Positions 1 to 12,113 of a DNA stretch of 64,000 bases are shown piece by piece. Positions within the stretch are counted from its first letter, which is position 1. Every line of letters begins with the position of its first letter. The stretch comes from Liolophura sinensis (lineage: Eukaryota; Mollusca; Polyplacophora; Chitonida; Chitonidae): positions 12,777,501 through 12,841,500 of the forward strand of contig NC_088303.1 in assembly GCF_032854445.1 (NCBI RefSeq), read 5' to 3'. The translations under genes were made by a program, and so were the position numbers. The notes beneath the pieces are model-generated. The model did not search any database. It saw nothing but the letters and a program-made list of their open reading frames with translations, and was not told the DNA's origin.

Positions 1-3000
1 CTCCAGATTTGTCAACAATGTGTGGGAGTCTTCTCGATTCTCAGATGTACACACAGCCACTTTCACGCCATTTTTCTTCAAAGCTCTGAACAGGTCACCA
101 AGGTCGTCAAATGCTTTCACTCCTTTATCTGTCAGAGGGCGACATTCCTTCAACACCCTGTTAACAAACATGATAGCTTCGTCATGGTAGTATCCTTCGC
201 CCTTCAGCAATTCCACAAGTTTCCTCTTGATCTGTACTATGGTCCCTTGCCCGAGAACACCATCTTGGATTTTCTGTGTGTCCCGGCAGACACCCAAAAA
301 CTCATACACCTTATCCAGAGGAATGTTCAAGTCTGTTTCTGTGGATAACCTGATAAACAAAAAAGAAAAGAAATATAAAGATTAGAGGTGCTCATTAATA
401 TTCAACCATTTATGTACAAACAGACCCACCATGTCATTAGAATAAGGGAAAACTGATAGCTTTTTCCATTAAATAGAACAGTCCTGATGACAGATACAAT
501 GATAATCTGAAAGAAACTTTCCAGTATCAAAAAATAAATACATCTGTATGGAAGACCATCTTAACTTCAATTTATGATTATTCTGGTGTTATATCAACCT
601 TAAAGTGCCTCAAAAATTCTGCACATTATACACTATAAAGTATGTGACATTTCATTGATTCAACCAGGCAAATCCAAAATGTATTGAAAAAATTTCAAAC
701 AATTTCAAATTCCCTTTCACAAACGATGGAAGGACATGCAGCAAACTGTATATTAAAGTCAAAGATGATAACACTTCGCATGAATATTTATGTTTTGTGT
801 TGCAATCAAGGTATTACAACATGGCAGCTGAGGGAGATCAGATTGTTGAACTTACTGTTCTAGAACCTGATCAACAAACGGTATCCATCTTGACTGAGCA
901 CAGATTAATGTTCCACACAAGTCAAATATAATAAGAGAGGCCTTGCGGTTGAAAACAGGATATTGTGCATTACTGCCATCACAATCAATAACGGCTTCCT
1001 CTAAGGACAATGGTTCCACAAGAATACGGTCAAAGGATGAGTAGGTGTAGTAGTCTTTCCATGCTTTTGTTGGCAGAACGATTGGCAATAAATCGGTGAC
1101 ACTTCTGATAATGTGTGAAGCATCCTTAGACAAATGATGTGACTTTCCAACCCCACTCAAAACTCCAATACTTTTGCCAAGCTTAGCTGCTTTTCCCATG
1201 CCCACATCGGCATGGGTATCTCCCACCATGGCAGCCTCTGAAGGATCCACACCCAGTACATTACAGATAACGTTTGCATTGTGAGCAGAGGGCTTGGGCT
1301 GCATCCCAGCATCATCCCCGCACACAATCATGTCCACATATCTATGGATACCAAGTTGTTTCAAAGCACTCATTGTTCCCTTTCTGGAGTCAGCCGTGCA
1401 GATGGCCACCTTGATATCGTTGGTTTTCAGTATTTTGAACAAGGTCTTCAGATCTGCTAAAGATCTGAGTGATGTAGGATTACTGGTGTCTCCTTCTTCC
1501 CAGTTTCTGATAACAAGATTACGGGCAGCCTCTGTGGTGAATCCTTCACTTATTAACAGCTTTGTCAGCTCATCCTTGATAATTGGAGTTGTGCTCTCAG
1601 CTAGCAATCCAGGTCTTACTGTGTTCGTCTGATCACAGTACCCCAAAATTTCAAACACTTTGTCAGAAATATCGAGTGCAGATGCTTCCTCAAGCCTGCG
1701 AGGAATAAAACTTGGCTGCCTTATACCACAGAACATATGAGCAGATGTCATGATATCCAAGAGTAACAAACCATCATTTTAGGGTCAGATGCTTAGAAAT
1801 CTTTACATTGGCGCCTTTATTAATAAGTAAAGTCATCTTTTTGCTTTTCACCTGTTCTCAGGACTTTATATTTCCTGAAGATGGTACAATTCAAACCAAA
1901 GTACAGAACACTATAGAACCATGTATATTACTCATTCAGAGCTCTGTTAATATTGGTTTCTTTCAACAAATTAATCATTGGCCTCTGTTATAAAACTCAC
2001 TGTACAACACTGAATTTTGTAAGTCAAACGACACTTTTATTATATTTTACTAATATTACACAGCATATACACATGTGCATATAGAGATACATGCAATATT
2101 CACAATACACTTTCTTCAAATTCCAAATCCAATGTACAAATGACAAAATACTAGTGAAATGCTGGTAAAAGCTTACCTTGTTGCCAGTCTTTTGGCCCAT
2201 GGAGACCACATGGAGTGAAAACAAATCAGGGTGCCATCTTTATCAAATATCACCAGAGATGTTTTCTTCTCATCTGATCGTCTTCTATCTGAAGTCGGTC
2301 CATTTTGCCCCTGTGCAGTTGTGCTGACAGCTGATCCATACTTCCTCCAAACAGAACTCTGCTCTAAGGACAGTATCAAACAGAACAGGCTCAGAATAGT
2401 GCATAGATCCACGAGAGTGGTCTCCCATTACTCGCAAATATCCAACATGTCTAAAGCTGTAAAGATGTACTTTTACAAAGCCTGCATTGATGCTAAGTTA
2501 AACATTAAGGCATGATGTTACATGAACCTTATGCCATGTGCATGCAGGTACTGACTGCAGTTTTCTACATATGTCACCAAGTGATAAAATAAATAAACCT
2601 GCACTGAATATTTCGGATAGCTGGCTGACTACTCTCATGTCACCGAACTTCCAGCACGTAGTTCTTGATGAAAGTAGGCTGTATTCACATCTCCATACAT
2701 TATGTAAATGCCCTGTTACAGGTTCTGGTTGGCACATATGATAAAGTACTAATAGCTTTTTCTTCAAAAGTAGGGCACTGTAACATGTTGACGGTATTTC
2801 ACTAGAATAAAATTATGCAAAAAGCTTGAGAAAAAAAAAAAACTGGCAAAGCCTTAAGTGTTTATTTAATTGTTATTTTAAGCCGTACTCCAGAATTTTT
2901 CACTAAATACGCACTGGAGGTACTTTTAATGGATGGAGGAAACCGGCGTGACTAAGGTAAACCACCAATGTTTGGCAAGTTACTGATAAACCCTCCTACG

Positions 3001-3383
3001 TGCAATATACATAGTACAACCATGCATTTAATGTTGATGGAAGACGAATGGTCTTGAACTTGTGTTAGGCTGCACAAATGGTCAACCAAGTACTTCCTGT
3101 TAATACCCATGCCCCCAAACCCCCAGTAAATGGAAGGCTCCAAGAACAGACTATCAATTGGGACGTTGGACATAAAAGAGTTTGAATATTACATGCATCT
3201 GCCAACAGTCTGTCAAAAACAATTTATCAACTCACAGAACCCATAAATTAACTTGTTGTATGTACTCATGAACATGTAAATATGTAATAAATTTCCAGTA
3301 TTACCTATGATAGTCTGGGGAAACTGTACCCTCCTCTGATACATCCAGTATCTTGAAGTCAATCGTCTAGCTGAGTGTAACAT
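1..3383 (-). CDS. Tandem HAD-domain hydrolase, probably mitochondrial (partial, 3' end outside window)
   Basis: Four exons join in frame: 3383-3305, 2363-2177, 1695-856 and 349-1 (continues off the window), about 485 residues so far. Every junction has GT-AG ends and matching phase. The start at 3383 gives an Arg-rich, acid-free N-terminus ([13 protein letters not shown]) typical of a mitochondrial presequence. The first HAD domain has motif I FDKDGTL, motif II ICTADS, motif III KPS and motif [10 protein letters not shown], the set used by phosphatases with an Asp nucleophile. A second domain begins at about 940 with FDLCGTL, then VCTSEN, and its sequence aligns with the first (for example FEILGYC against YEFLGVC). 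The second motif I has Cys where the acid-base Asp normally sits, so that domain may be altered or inactive. Substrate is unknown. The HAD assignment is firm; the mitochondrial location is inference. Confidence 0.85.
2862..2990 (-). repeat. Decayed SINE tail fragment in HAD gene intron 1
   Basis: The stretch starts with a TTTATTTAATTG run followed by a diverged form of the GCCGTACTCAAGAAT block and GGAGGAAACCGG. These are landmarks of the main tRNA-headed SINE of this window, read from its 3' end. The tRNA-like head is missing. Confidence 0.5.
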
Positions 3384-3729
3384 GATGACTGTCTTTGGTC
3401 ACTTCTGGAATATCCCTTGCATCTACGCTAGCTCTGACAAGTGGGATGGCACATCAACCTCAGTTTTTCTCCCCATGTCATTTCTGTTCGGGACCACATG
3501 TTCACTGCAGGTGCATAATTGTAGGTTTCTTCATGAAAATTGTCACCTTATGTGTTATTATAATTATTTACCAGCAGCAAAACTTTTGCTACAATCAATA
3601 CTTTTTTATTATCAAGTTACAAAATAATAAAAATAAACATATAATATACATTCATGTTCATTTTAACTATTTCATATATATAGTATGGCCAGAATTAATA
3701 CCAAAAGTAGTTTTAATGATCTGAACCTG

Positions 3730-3761
<32 letters not shown>
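3730..3761. repeat. Poly(A) tract
   Basis: Uninterrupted run of 32 A. It may be the tail of an old retroposed insertion or simple slippage; no target-site duplication was recognised around it. Confidence 0.9.
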
Positions 3762-3764
<3 letters not shown>

Positions 3765-6514
3765 ACAATAACAAAACTTGTAAAGAGATACATTTATAAT
3801 TATTGGAAACATTGGGATTATTGATCAATCTCTAACCACAGCAATATAGTCACACATGAAATCTGGCCTCTTGTCATTTTACATGTACATTTACCTTAAC
3901 TTCAGTTAAATTCTAAAGATTTATGCAAATTAATTGGTACTTAGCAATATTACACATCCCTTAGCACCAGTATATCTTTATCAGCAGAATAAAGTTAAAA
4001 AAATACAGTAATGTTAATTGCAATTTATTTTATGATGTCACTGATTTAGAATTACACCATATGCTTTGTAGTCATCGCATTTAACAACAATCTAATAAAA
4101 AAATGCACGCATCAGGGATGTTTAGACTAACACAGCAACATCCTAATTTATGCAAGATTAGATCCCTCTTAATACCATCATTTAGGTATCAAATCTGATG
4201 CATGGATGTTACATCTGGTTACTGATATATGCATACAACACTGGGTCCAACTCACATCCACAACTAACATGAATGTCAGATCACGGAAAAATCAGTGTAT
4301 AGTTTTTAAAATGTTAAAGGTTATCAAATGAAGTTCTTTAAGAAATGTAAACTCCACAATACTTGATCGCCTGTAAAATGTGAGTGTCTGGTTTTGGTAA
4401 AAAGTGCATTTATCCAGTGGTCAAAATCAACTCAGAACCTGGCTCTGATGATCTAGAAACTCTAAGCTTGTGGGTAGCCCCATCCTTTAGAAGAGGTTCC
4501 ATCCATGGTCCCTGAACATTGCTTTGCATCTTATTGGATGTCAATGGTAATGTTTAGGATATGACATAAGCTGTCTTAGACATCTAATAAATTAGACCTA
4601 GTCTGCCTTAACTTGTGGTTTTATTCCTGATCTTATAGATTTGAACTTACATGCTAATTATCACTTTTATTTTGAACATCTAAGACAATCCTCAGAATTA
4701 ATATTAAACTGTTAAGCCTCTCAGTCCTGTAGTCTGTATTTTGTTCAGGTTGGCTAAAGATGGCTACACCATGGTACTATGACTGCACTTTTTACCACAA
4801 TTTTATCTTAGCAACAATTCCATAGTATTTATAGCTCCTCGCTACAGCAGTTGAACTTTTAAGTATACATACATACAAATAATCCAAAATAAATAGCCCA
4901 AATATACCTGTACAGCACATGTAGTTGTACCCACTTGATAGTTAATAATTACCTTAGCATATCTTCTGTACATGGATACGTACATGCACCATGATGATCC
5001 TATACACCAGCTAGGCCATTGTGGCCCAGCTGTATCACCCTGACAACTTAAGTCTGACCCCATGTGTTTGTACTTCTGCCCTACATGTATATCTCAAAAA
5101 CCTGGTGCAATATTATACTGTACTGTACATATCAGTAGTATGTAGGCATCATGTCTTGAGTTTAATCTAAGACTGCATACATCTATGACTGGCAGACAGA
5201 CAGTTAATGTGACAGTCAAACACCAGTCCAAAAAGAACTGTGCCATGTTTAGATCATGCACTTTGTAAAGTTCAAAAGTTCAGTAGGTTAATGCACAAAA
5301 TACAGTACAACCATCAGGCTATAGTTAAACTATAGAAAAAAACCCCATCTATATTTAGCTTTTAAGGCGCACCATATATGTACATAAATATAATCTTCAG
5401 TACTTGTACAAGTTACATTAATACTGGAGTTTCATTAATACTGGTAATAAAATAGCTATGTGTAGGTTATGCACATGCAATAAAACTGTATTGTAAAGCA
5501 TTTCCTTAAAGCTGCAACTTAGGCTGTGACAAGAAATTACTCAGAAATTGATGGTACTCGAGGTTTATAGCTACAGTATCTGTAAAGGTTTCACACATAA
5601 TTCGCAAATCTTGATGCTATAGGCACCACTGTTTACTAGATCATATGGAAATGCAAAAACCAGCAAACCTGCATGACAAAAGCCAGCAATTCTGCTCCAC
5701 AAAACACAACTTGAGATTACAGCTTAACAACCAGTTCATAATGTGTAGACACTTGTCACAGACCACATTTAGTTGTGCAGAAGAGAAGAATGAGCTTTCC
5801 CTTATTACCACTTATGTCTGCAACATACTCAATGTATGCTTGGGATGATGAAAAGGTACACAATGTACATGAAAAGTTCATTTAATCTAAATTAAACATC
5901 TACATTAATCCATTTGTTAAACATTCCTTTCATTTGTCAAGTGACATATAACAAGCATGCGAAATCCTCACATAGGTGCCGGTTACTATATATACCTGTA
6001 TGCATGTGCTGCGTGTAGCACGAACGTAAATGTACATGTACTTTATAACAAGATTACACAAGTGTAAGTACATGTAGGACAGACAATCTGCAGTGATGCA
6101 GAGACATCAATGGCCACACAGCTCTTCACAACAGTCATAGATCAAGGAAATAGGCTACATGTACATGCAAGCCTCATATACCAGTATAAAAATGACCTTT
6201 TTTGTACATGTAGCCTACATCATTATTAACTGACACTCACTACTGTCAAAATATAACCACTTAACATGTACACACATCAGTCAGGTTAATAACTATGGAA
6301 AAGCTTGTGTACATCAACATCAATAGAACACTAACAGAACACAAATTGTATCACACAGGCAAAACAGTACATCACTCAGACAGCATTCATTTATATTCAG
6401 TAAACTCTAAGTATTGCAGTAACACTTACATAAATGATAATTTGCATGTATCTCATAGACGCAAATTGGCGTTTCAGCATGCTCCATGTAAAACCTGAAG
6501 CAGCTACCTGAAGT

Positions 6515-6660
6515 ATTTATATATTTAATCATTTATTTGATTGTTGTTAATAACTCGATAATTTTTCACTCATACAATGGCAGACATTTTTATGGATGAT
6601 GGAAACTGGTATAAGCCACTGGTATTTGGTAAATTACTGCCGAATTGATCAACCATTTGT
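6515..6660 (-). repeat. Decayed SINE tail fragment
   Basis: Begins with ATTTATTTGATTG and continues with a diverged CTCGATAATTTTTCACT block and an ATGGAAACTGG block. These match, in order, the 3' half of the main SINE family seen intact at 43937-44172. The head is absent. Confidence 0.5.
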
Positions 6661-6990
6661 CATCAATGATCACATGACAGAAGAGCCTAGATGCATGCTG
6701 AGAATTTCTCAGAAATTAATTGCTTCAGGTAGGTTCTTTGATGTACATTTACATAACCTCTACTGTCACACGTGAAATTCTGAATTTGAGCTTATATTAC
6801 AATAAATTGTGACCAAATTTTACCCACCTTTTACCACGTTTACGTGGAAATTCGCATAAAAACGCTCAAGTATGAATAGTACATATTTTTAAACATGGCA
6901 ACAAAAGCGTGATGGAATATTCCTACCTCGTGAGGACCGTGCTGGAGACTACACTGTTAGTGTATGTACTATCTGATAGTATTTTCATCA

Positions 6991-7014
6991 CCCCCCCCCC
7001 CCCCCCCCCCCCCC
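6991..7014. repeat. Poly(C) tract
   Basis: Uninterrupted run of 24 C, unusual in this AT-rich sequence. It is prone to length error in sequencing, so the exact length should be treated with caution. Confidence 0.9.
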
Positions 7015-7854
7015 GACCCTAACTCAAATGACCACAATACAGAGGCTTGACCTACATCTGTGCCCCCTGATTGGTCAGTTGTGTTTGATGCTTCTCTGCA
7101 GTGAGTGTAGTCCAAATCAAGGATCTGGTTTTATCTTGTTTTTCTGTAAACACAGAAGAGAGACTTTAACATACATGGACTACCGATTTAAATTCTTCAC
7201 ATCTGTGCACAGCAGTGAAAATAATAGGAAATCATTTTATTATAAAAACAGCTGCTTTTAGTTAAAAAGCAGAAATGCACATATCTAGCAAATAAAACAA
7301 GTTTATTACTATGATCCTCGGTCAACCTATTCCTATCCATGTCTCTTGGGTTTAGGTCTATATATTTAATGATTGTGATATAGGCCTACTGGCTGCACTA
7401 TAATGGTTATCTATCCCGACATAATCATGAATTTTGCACTAGCCTCTGACTTGACTGGGACAGCCTGTATCATATTGTACTGATAATTTAAATTTAAAAA
7501 TATGTTCTGTTTTGATCTGCATTGGTCTCAGCAGCTTTAAATTATAATTTATCTCGTACATTTTGTGCCATACAGGCCTACATGCGTGAATCGTACCTAG
7601 CTGTTTTGACATTTTCTCCTGACGGGTCAGTAGCAGTGTCAGTCGTGGTGTAATTTTACTGACAGATTTTAAATGCCTGTGTGTTTTTTATCAGTGTTTA
7701 CAACTGGCCTATTAGATTTCACTCTAGCATATCTATATATAAAAAGATATGTAGAGCAAAATAAGCCACTGAGGGAGACAAGATGACGCAAACAGACATA
7801 AGTAGTCAGACAGAAAGTTTTACCACCAGCGGAAGAACTCGCGTATTTACTCAC

Positions 7855-8208
7855 TTGAATACTGCTGTAGGCCAGCCAAAAATACAGAGGTCTTCTGTTA
7901 ACAGACGAATTACGGATTGCGAACGAGATTTTTTTCAGAAAAAACTGTTTAGTGCTGCTGCATCACGATTGCAGACGAACGTCTCGCGCTCTGTCGATCT
8001 CCATATCAGTGGCATTGCTATATAACGCACTTGCGTGGAGAGCGTCAACGTCAAACTCCTCACAGTGTCTGATGAAATCCGGGCCCAGCAATGTTAGGCC
8101 AGCATGTGTAGAGGTCTGCTCAAATAATTCTTTTACAAAATTCGTCTTTTCACAAAATTCAGGAAACTTACTATCAGTCAGGCTAGTACTGCGCCGTAAA
8201 ATGGTCAT
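7855..8208 (-). CDS. Candidate first two exons of an unrecognised gene
   Basis: Exon 8208-7967 opens with ATG in a good Kozak context (A at -3) and encodes about 80 residues starting MTILRRSTSLTDSKFPEFCE, with balanced, protein-like composition. A weak donor (TC|GTGATG) at 7966 can join a 40-base exon 7894-7855, which has a good acceptor (CTGTTAACAG) and a good donor (CAA|GTGAGT); the phase matches (2 then 1 base). The joined peptide continues RPLYFWLAYSSIQ. I do not recognise the family and found no convincing further exons downstream. The antisense open frame 7783-8025 is an alternative reading but has a less protein-like sequence. It lies back to back with the candidate exon at 9037. Confidence 0.4.
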
Positions 8209-8219
8209 TGTAGTTTTCC

Positions 8220-8405
8220 TTTTTTAACTTTTTCATTTTTTTCAATTTTTGCCGGTAGAGTTTTTGTTTTTCTTTCTAAGCAGCCCACCTCCCCCCCCAC
8301 CCCCCCACCCCCCCAAAAAAAAATGAAAAGAAAAACTGCCACGAACAAAAGTTTGGGTGGGAGTTTTTTTTTTAAGTGGACGAAAAAGAAAAAAAGAAAA
8401 ACTTC
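8220..8405. repeat. Low-complexity T/C/A-rich stretch
   Basis: Runs of T, C and A (CCACCCCCCCACCCCCC, then AAAAAAAAAT and GAAAAAG strings) directly upstream of the candidate minus-strand start at 8208. The open frames across it are compositional artefacts. Confidence 0.7.
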
Positions 8406-8619
8406 CACAAAAAGATCGCGGGCTCCGACATAATAAGATTACGTTTTGCTTCGCGCTTTTGTTGAAACACTCATGTAAGTGACACTTACTGTCATTGGAT
8501 GATGACAATGATAGAGTCACATACATGAGTGAGTAAATGTGGAGGAGCTGAAATTTTAGAATGAAGTATTACTTTGCATTTCCTGCAGGGTTTCTGGCAC
8601 TTAAGAAGTGTGGGTGAGA

Positions 8620-9036
8620 GGGACAACAATATTGGGGCATCTCCCGCTGTATGTAAAGAGCACATTTTCTCTATCTAGTGGTGCCTGCTGCATAATTTTG
8701 CGACTTTTCCTCGCCATACATGTAAAGCCTGAAAACGGCAAAGCTGGCATAAATCGCTGAGTCCGTCGCGTCCTCCATCTTAACACCCTGTAATTTATGG
8801 GGGTGTGTTGCCTCCCAGCCAATGAGAGCCGTTAAACACTCCCGGCTTGTTCGTGTAAACTCGGAACCTACGTCTAACATTCCAGTTTCCCGATCGTCAA
8901 GCGGAAAACGAACTGTACTGTTCGCTACCTTCTGAGAAGAAGATTTCTACCGGAAATGTACGAACTGCACTTCGACGGTTTCCGACGGCAATTCTCTTCC
9001 TAACACAGAAGACTTCGGGACTAGTTCTTCAGCAAC
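8620..9036. promoter_or_regulatory. Possible bidirectional promoter region
   Basis: This stretch is clearly richer in G+C and in CpG (TCGCTGAGTCCGTCGCGTCC, GATCGTCAAGCGG, TCGACGGTTTCCGACGG) than its surroundings. It lies between two divergent candidate first exons, 8208 on the minus strand and 9037 on the plus strand. No TATA box or defined factor site is claimed. Confidence 0.3.
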
Positions 9037-9127
9037 ATGGAGTCGCCCACAGCGGATGTTGGCGCTGACTTTGTTAGAATTCTATTTATGGCATGCACCT
9101 GCGAGGAAATGCATACTCTTTTCAACG
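9037..9127 (+). CDS. Candidate first coding exon of an unknown plus-strand gene
   Basis: ATG at 9037 sits in a strong Kozak context (AACATGG). It opens 30 codons (MESPTADVGADFVRILFMAC and 10 more) ending at a possible donor AACG|GTATTT in phase 1. No partner exon was recognised downstream. The phase would fit the first visible opsin exon at 33649, but the peptide does not look like an opsin N-terminus and the intron would span another gene, so I do not link them. Confidence 0.25.
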
Positions 9128-10845
9128 GTATTTGTTTGATATTTAACTTTTCTTCTCATTTAAATCGAATAGGAGATAACTGAATACTATAGTTTGAACA
9201 GTAATAACTGTTCCCTTTGAATCGCCTTCCACGATTTAGCCACCGTATGCCAACGTAGGCCTATGCACATATAACTATGACTGTATATTTGTTCTGTAGA
9301 TGTTATGGTTGAGCAGCGTGCAGCAGTATGTCAAATTCATTCGCCAAATTTTGAAATGTCAGAGATAAAGAAGCAGAGCAGAGTGGTTGTATAATCTAAA
9401 ACGAAACTGTTGCGAAGATCATTTTAGCTGTTCAAAATGCCATACAAGTGAAATTCACTCTACAATTATGAAAACGTTGTCTTCATACACTTTCTTGCAT
9501 AGAGACTTATATGATCACATATAGGATTAATCCGACTAACCAGAAACCAAATGTGGGGAGTGTGTCTGTGATTTGAAGATAAGTCAGGTTGCCATACTTA
9601 CTGCAAAGAAAATCACATATCTAAAAAAATCTCGCTTAAAAATATTATTGTATATATAGTAAAAGACTGTTACAGTAAAACCTAAATTAATGGGGGATGT
9701 CAACTAAAGCAGAGCTGGGTCAGTCAACTTCAATCGGGTGTGAATTTTCCGTACGAAGAATGCTGCTTGTTTTGTTCGGCTCATTGTTGACTGGCGGTTG
9801 ATGTCAGCGTTGAATGGAGGGTATTTCCAGGGCGCTGATTGGTTGATTTGAGCCACATCCGTGTTTTTAGAGCAATACTGGTATTTTGGGGAACACGCGG
9901 GTATTTTCCTGAGATTGTCACGATGTCACTTAAAGCTTGCACATGTGTGTCTGTATTTGGCAAACATGTTTCAAACTGGCAAGAAACGTTAAGTTATAAG
10001 ATCTGTTCACGTGTCAATAAATTTGCCATCGACAACTCTTTGTGTGTAGAACGGATCTGAATTTCAGAAAGATTTCAAAAGGCTTTGTAACGCAAACTTG
10101 TCCCCTCGTTATACTATAATGTTGACGCCATGTAGGCTACTGCGAATGAGCCGGCTCGTAAACTGTACAAACCTGGTATATGTGCCACTTGTACATAACG
10201 GAAAAGTCGATTTCCGTTAAATTGACATCTTAATAATCCATTACGATACATAACTGATAACAATTACTGGCTACTGCTCATAGTTTAAATCTCTCCATGT
10301 GCAGAGCTGCTATATATATATACCATGTACTCTTCTAATGGTAGACAATTGGTATACATTCACATGGAGCTTCCTGATGTTATCTACATATTGTACGAAA
10401 CCGTCTGCGATGATTCGGCTGATAACGTCTGTTGAATTGGGAATGATTACGCTGGTTCACTATATATACTGATGGAAATTGTTTAATTATAGGTATGTAA
10501 GGGTTTGGTTCATAGAGGTATATATGACAATGACACAGACATAAAGTGGTATAACGACAGGCAAGTTATAGCCTCTAAACATATAATTCTAAAATTGTGG
10601 TAATAGAGTATTCACCCGAGCTCGAATCCCAGTCTTGCTGACACAACTTTGACTGTGACTATGTGTACTATAGTGTTAATATATTGTGCTGTCTCGTTGG
10701 AACAGGATAACAGACACCACGCTAGACACAGGCTGAACAAATATACCAATCACAAGGTGTATTTTAGGAACTACACCTGTATATGAAGCTATAAAGTACA
10801 AGGAAATGAGAAACAGCAACTTTATTCCGACTGAGGCACAGTGGT
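9128..10845. other. Unassigned region
   Basis: Nothing convincing is seen on either strand beyond short open frames with poor composition. A tRNA-B-box-like string (GAGCTCGAATCCCAG) near 10620 is too short to call a SINE. Confidence 0.5.
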
Positions 10846-11215
10846 GGACTCATAACAAACTGCATAACTAGTGCAACGTTTTTCAACGATATAGTTACAG
10901 AGGATGTAATGTAGAGATGTTCCGTCGAAAACTAGCAAACTGACTCATAATAAACTACATCAATGTGACATTGTACAAAAATATAGTTACGGAGGATGTC
11001 ATGTAGCAAACTGACTCATAACAAACTAAATCAGTGTGGCATTGTACAACTATATAGTTAAGGAGGATGTAATGTAGGAATGTCCCAGAGTCTGCAGGAG
11101 TCGAAAACTAGCAAACGGACTCATAATGAACATCAATGTGACATTGTACAACAATATAGTTACGGAGGATGTAATGTAGAGATGTCCCGGAGTCTGCAAG
11201 ACTCATGTGACTCAT
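10846..11215. repeat. Imperfect tandem repeat, units of about 75-125 bp
   Basis: Recurring blocks AACTGACTCATAAYAAACT, TGRCATTGTACAA and TATAGTTACGGAGGATGT appear four to five times with variable gaps. The array abuts the transposase pseudogene at 11391. Confidence 0.75.
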
Positions 11216-11390
11216 GCAGCAAAACTATGTATGTTATTTTCCTACAATACAGACGTAGACACACAACATGTACAACTGTATCATTAGCCACAGAGAATCT
11301 ATCAATTTGCCCCACGCACAGCCTCTACAAGAATCCAAACATATTTATTCAGAAATATTCACATTTATCCACAGTTCGTTGAATTTAATA

Positions 11391-11849
11391 ATTTGCGTGA
11401 TGGTGTGGGATGGGATTTGTGGAGAGGAGCGGACACCACTGGTCATCATCCACGGGAACCTAACAGCTCAACGTTACATGGATGAAATTTTACGTTCTGT
11501 TGTCCTGCCATTCCTTCAATAGCAGCCACGTGGTGTCCTGTACCCGCATGACAACGCCAAACCCCATACAGCTCGACTTGTACAGAACTTCCTGGATGCC
11601 AACGACGTCAACGTCTTGCCGTGGCCTGCACGTTCCGCAGATATGTCCTGCATAGAACACCTTTGGGATATCATGGGTCGACGAGTAAGACCACAGCCAC
11701 ACCTTGCAGCCAACCGACAAGAACTGGCGTTCGCTCTCCCAGATGATTGGCAACGAATCCCACGTCATCTCATCAGACGTCTGACTTTTTCTATGCGTCG
11801 CAGAGTTTTTGCATGCACTGAAGCAAGGGGTGGCCACACGCGATATTGA
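11391..11849 (+). pseudogene. Tc1/mariner-type transposase, C-terminal half, pseudogene
   Basis: The frame reads VMVWDGICGEERTPLVIIHG, then DNAKPHTARLVQNFL, LPWPARSADMSCIEHLWDIM and ends ARGGHTRY. This is the characteristic order of the second catalytic Asp (HDNAKPH) and the Glu region (SPDLSPIEH-like) of Tc1 transposases with a DD34E triad. An in-frame TAG at 11520-11522, directly before QPRGV, splits it. The N-terminal DNA-binding part and the first catalytic Asp are missing: sequence upstream of 11391 is unrelated repeat. No intact terminal inverted repeats were found. It is a dead relic lying just downstream of the secreted-protein gene. Confidence 0.85.
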
Positions 11850-11991
11850 CTGGTTTTGATATTGACTGATTTTAAAGATAATCAACTTTTTGTATACTCT
11901 GCGCATTGTTAACCAAGATGTTTGCTTTGGCAAAATAAATTGATTTGAACTCTTTGTAAAGTTTATTTTGCGTCAGTTTAGTTGTTTCCAC

Positions 11992-12113
11992 AATCCTACA
12001 CCAGCGCAGAGGAATTAGGGTTATAACGGATTAGGTATGGGTAAACCAAACCACAATCCTAATCCAGCGTGGAGGAGGGATCGTAACGATCCAGGTATGG
12101 ATAAACCAAAGTT
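11992..12113. repeat. Two-unit tandem duplication of the secreted-protein gene's stop-codon region
   Basis: Two units of about 60 bp, each starting CCACAATCCTA and ending GTATGGRTAAACCAAA. The unit nearer 12113 is the coding end of exon 5 (minus strand, VYPYLDRYDPSSTLD then stop). The other, beyond the stop, would read VYPYLIRYNPNSSALV then stop, so it is a diverged, untranslated copy of the gene's C-terminus. Confidence 0.8.

Larger units (their letters stand above)
3384..7854. other. Unassigned AT-rich region upstream of the HAD gene
   Basis: I see no exon with convincing splice sites and reading frame here. The region holds a 32-base poly(A) run (3730-3761), many short TACATGTA-like strings, a decayed SINE tail (6515-6660) and a 24-base poly(C) run (6991-7014). 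The HAD promoter should lie just above 3383, but no core element is obvious. Confidence 0.5.

Noticed and set aside
22-348. 108-codon plus-strand frame at the left edge
   Set aside because: Shadow of the HAD gene's fourth exon, whose minus-strand frame continues domain 2 with matched splicing.
1294-1632. 112-codon plus-strand frame
   Set aside because: Antisense to the HAD exon 1695-856, whose minus-strand frame holds all the catalytic motifs.
9037-9127. Linking the candidate exon at 9037 to the opsin as its first exon
   Set aside because: Phase matches, but the peptide would not complete a proper TM1 and the intron would be 24 kb and span the whole secreted-protein gene.
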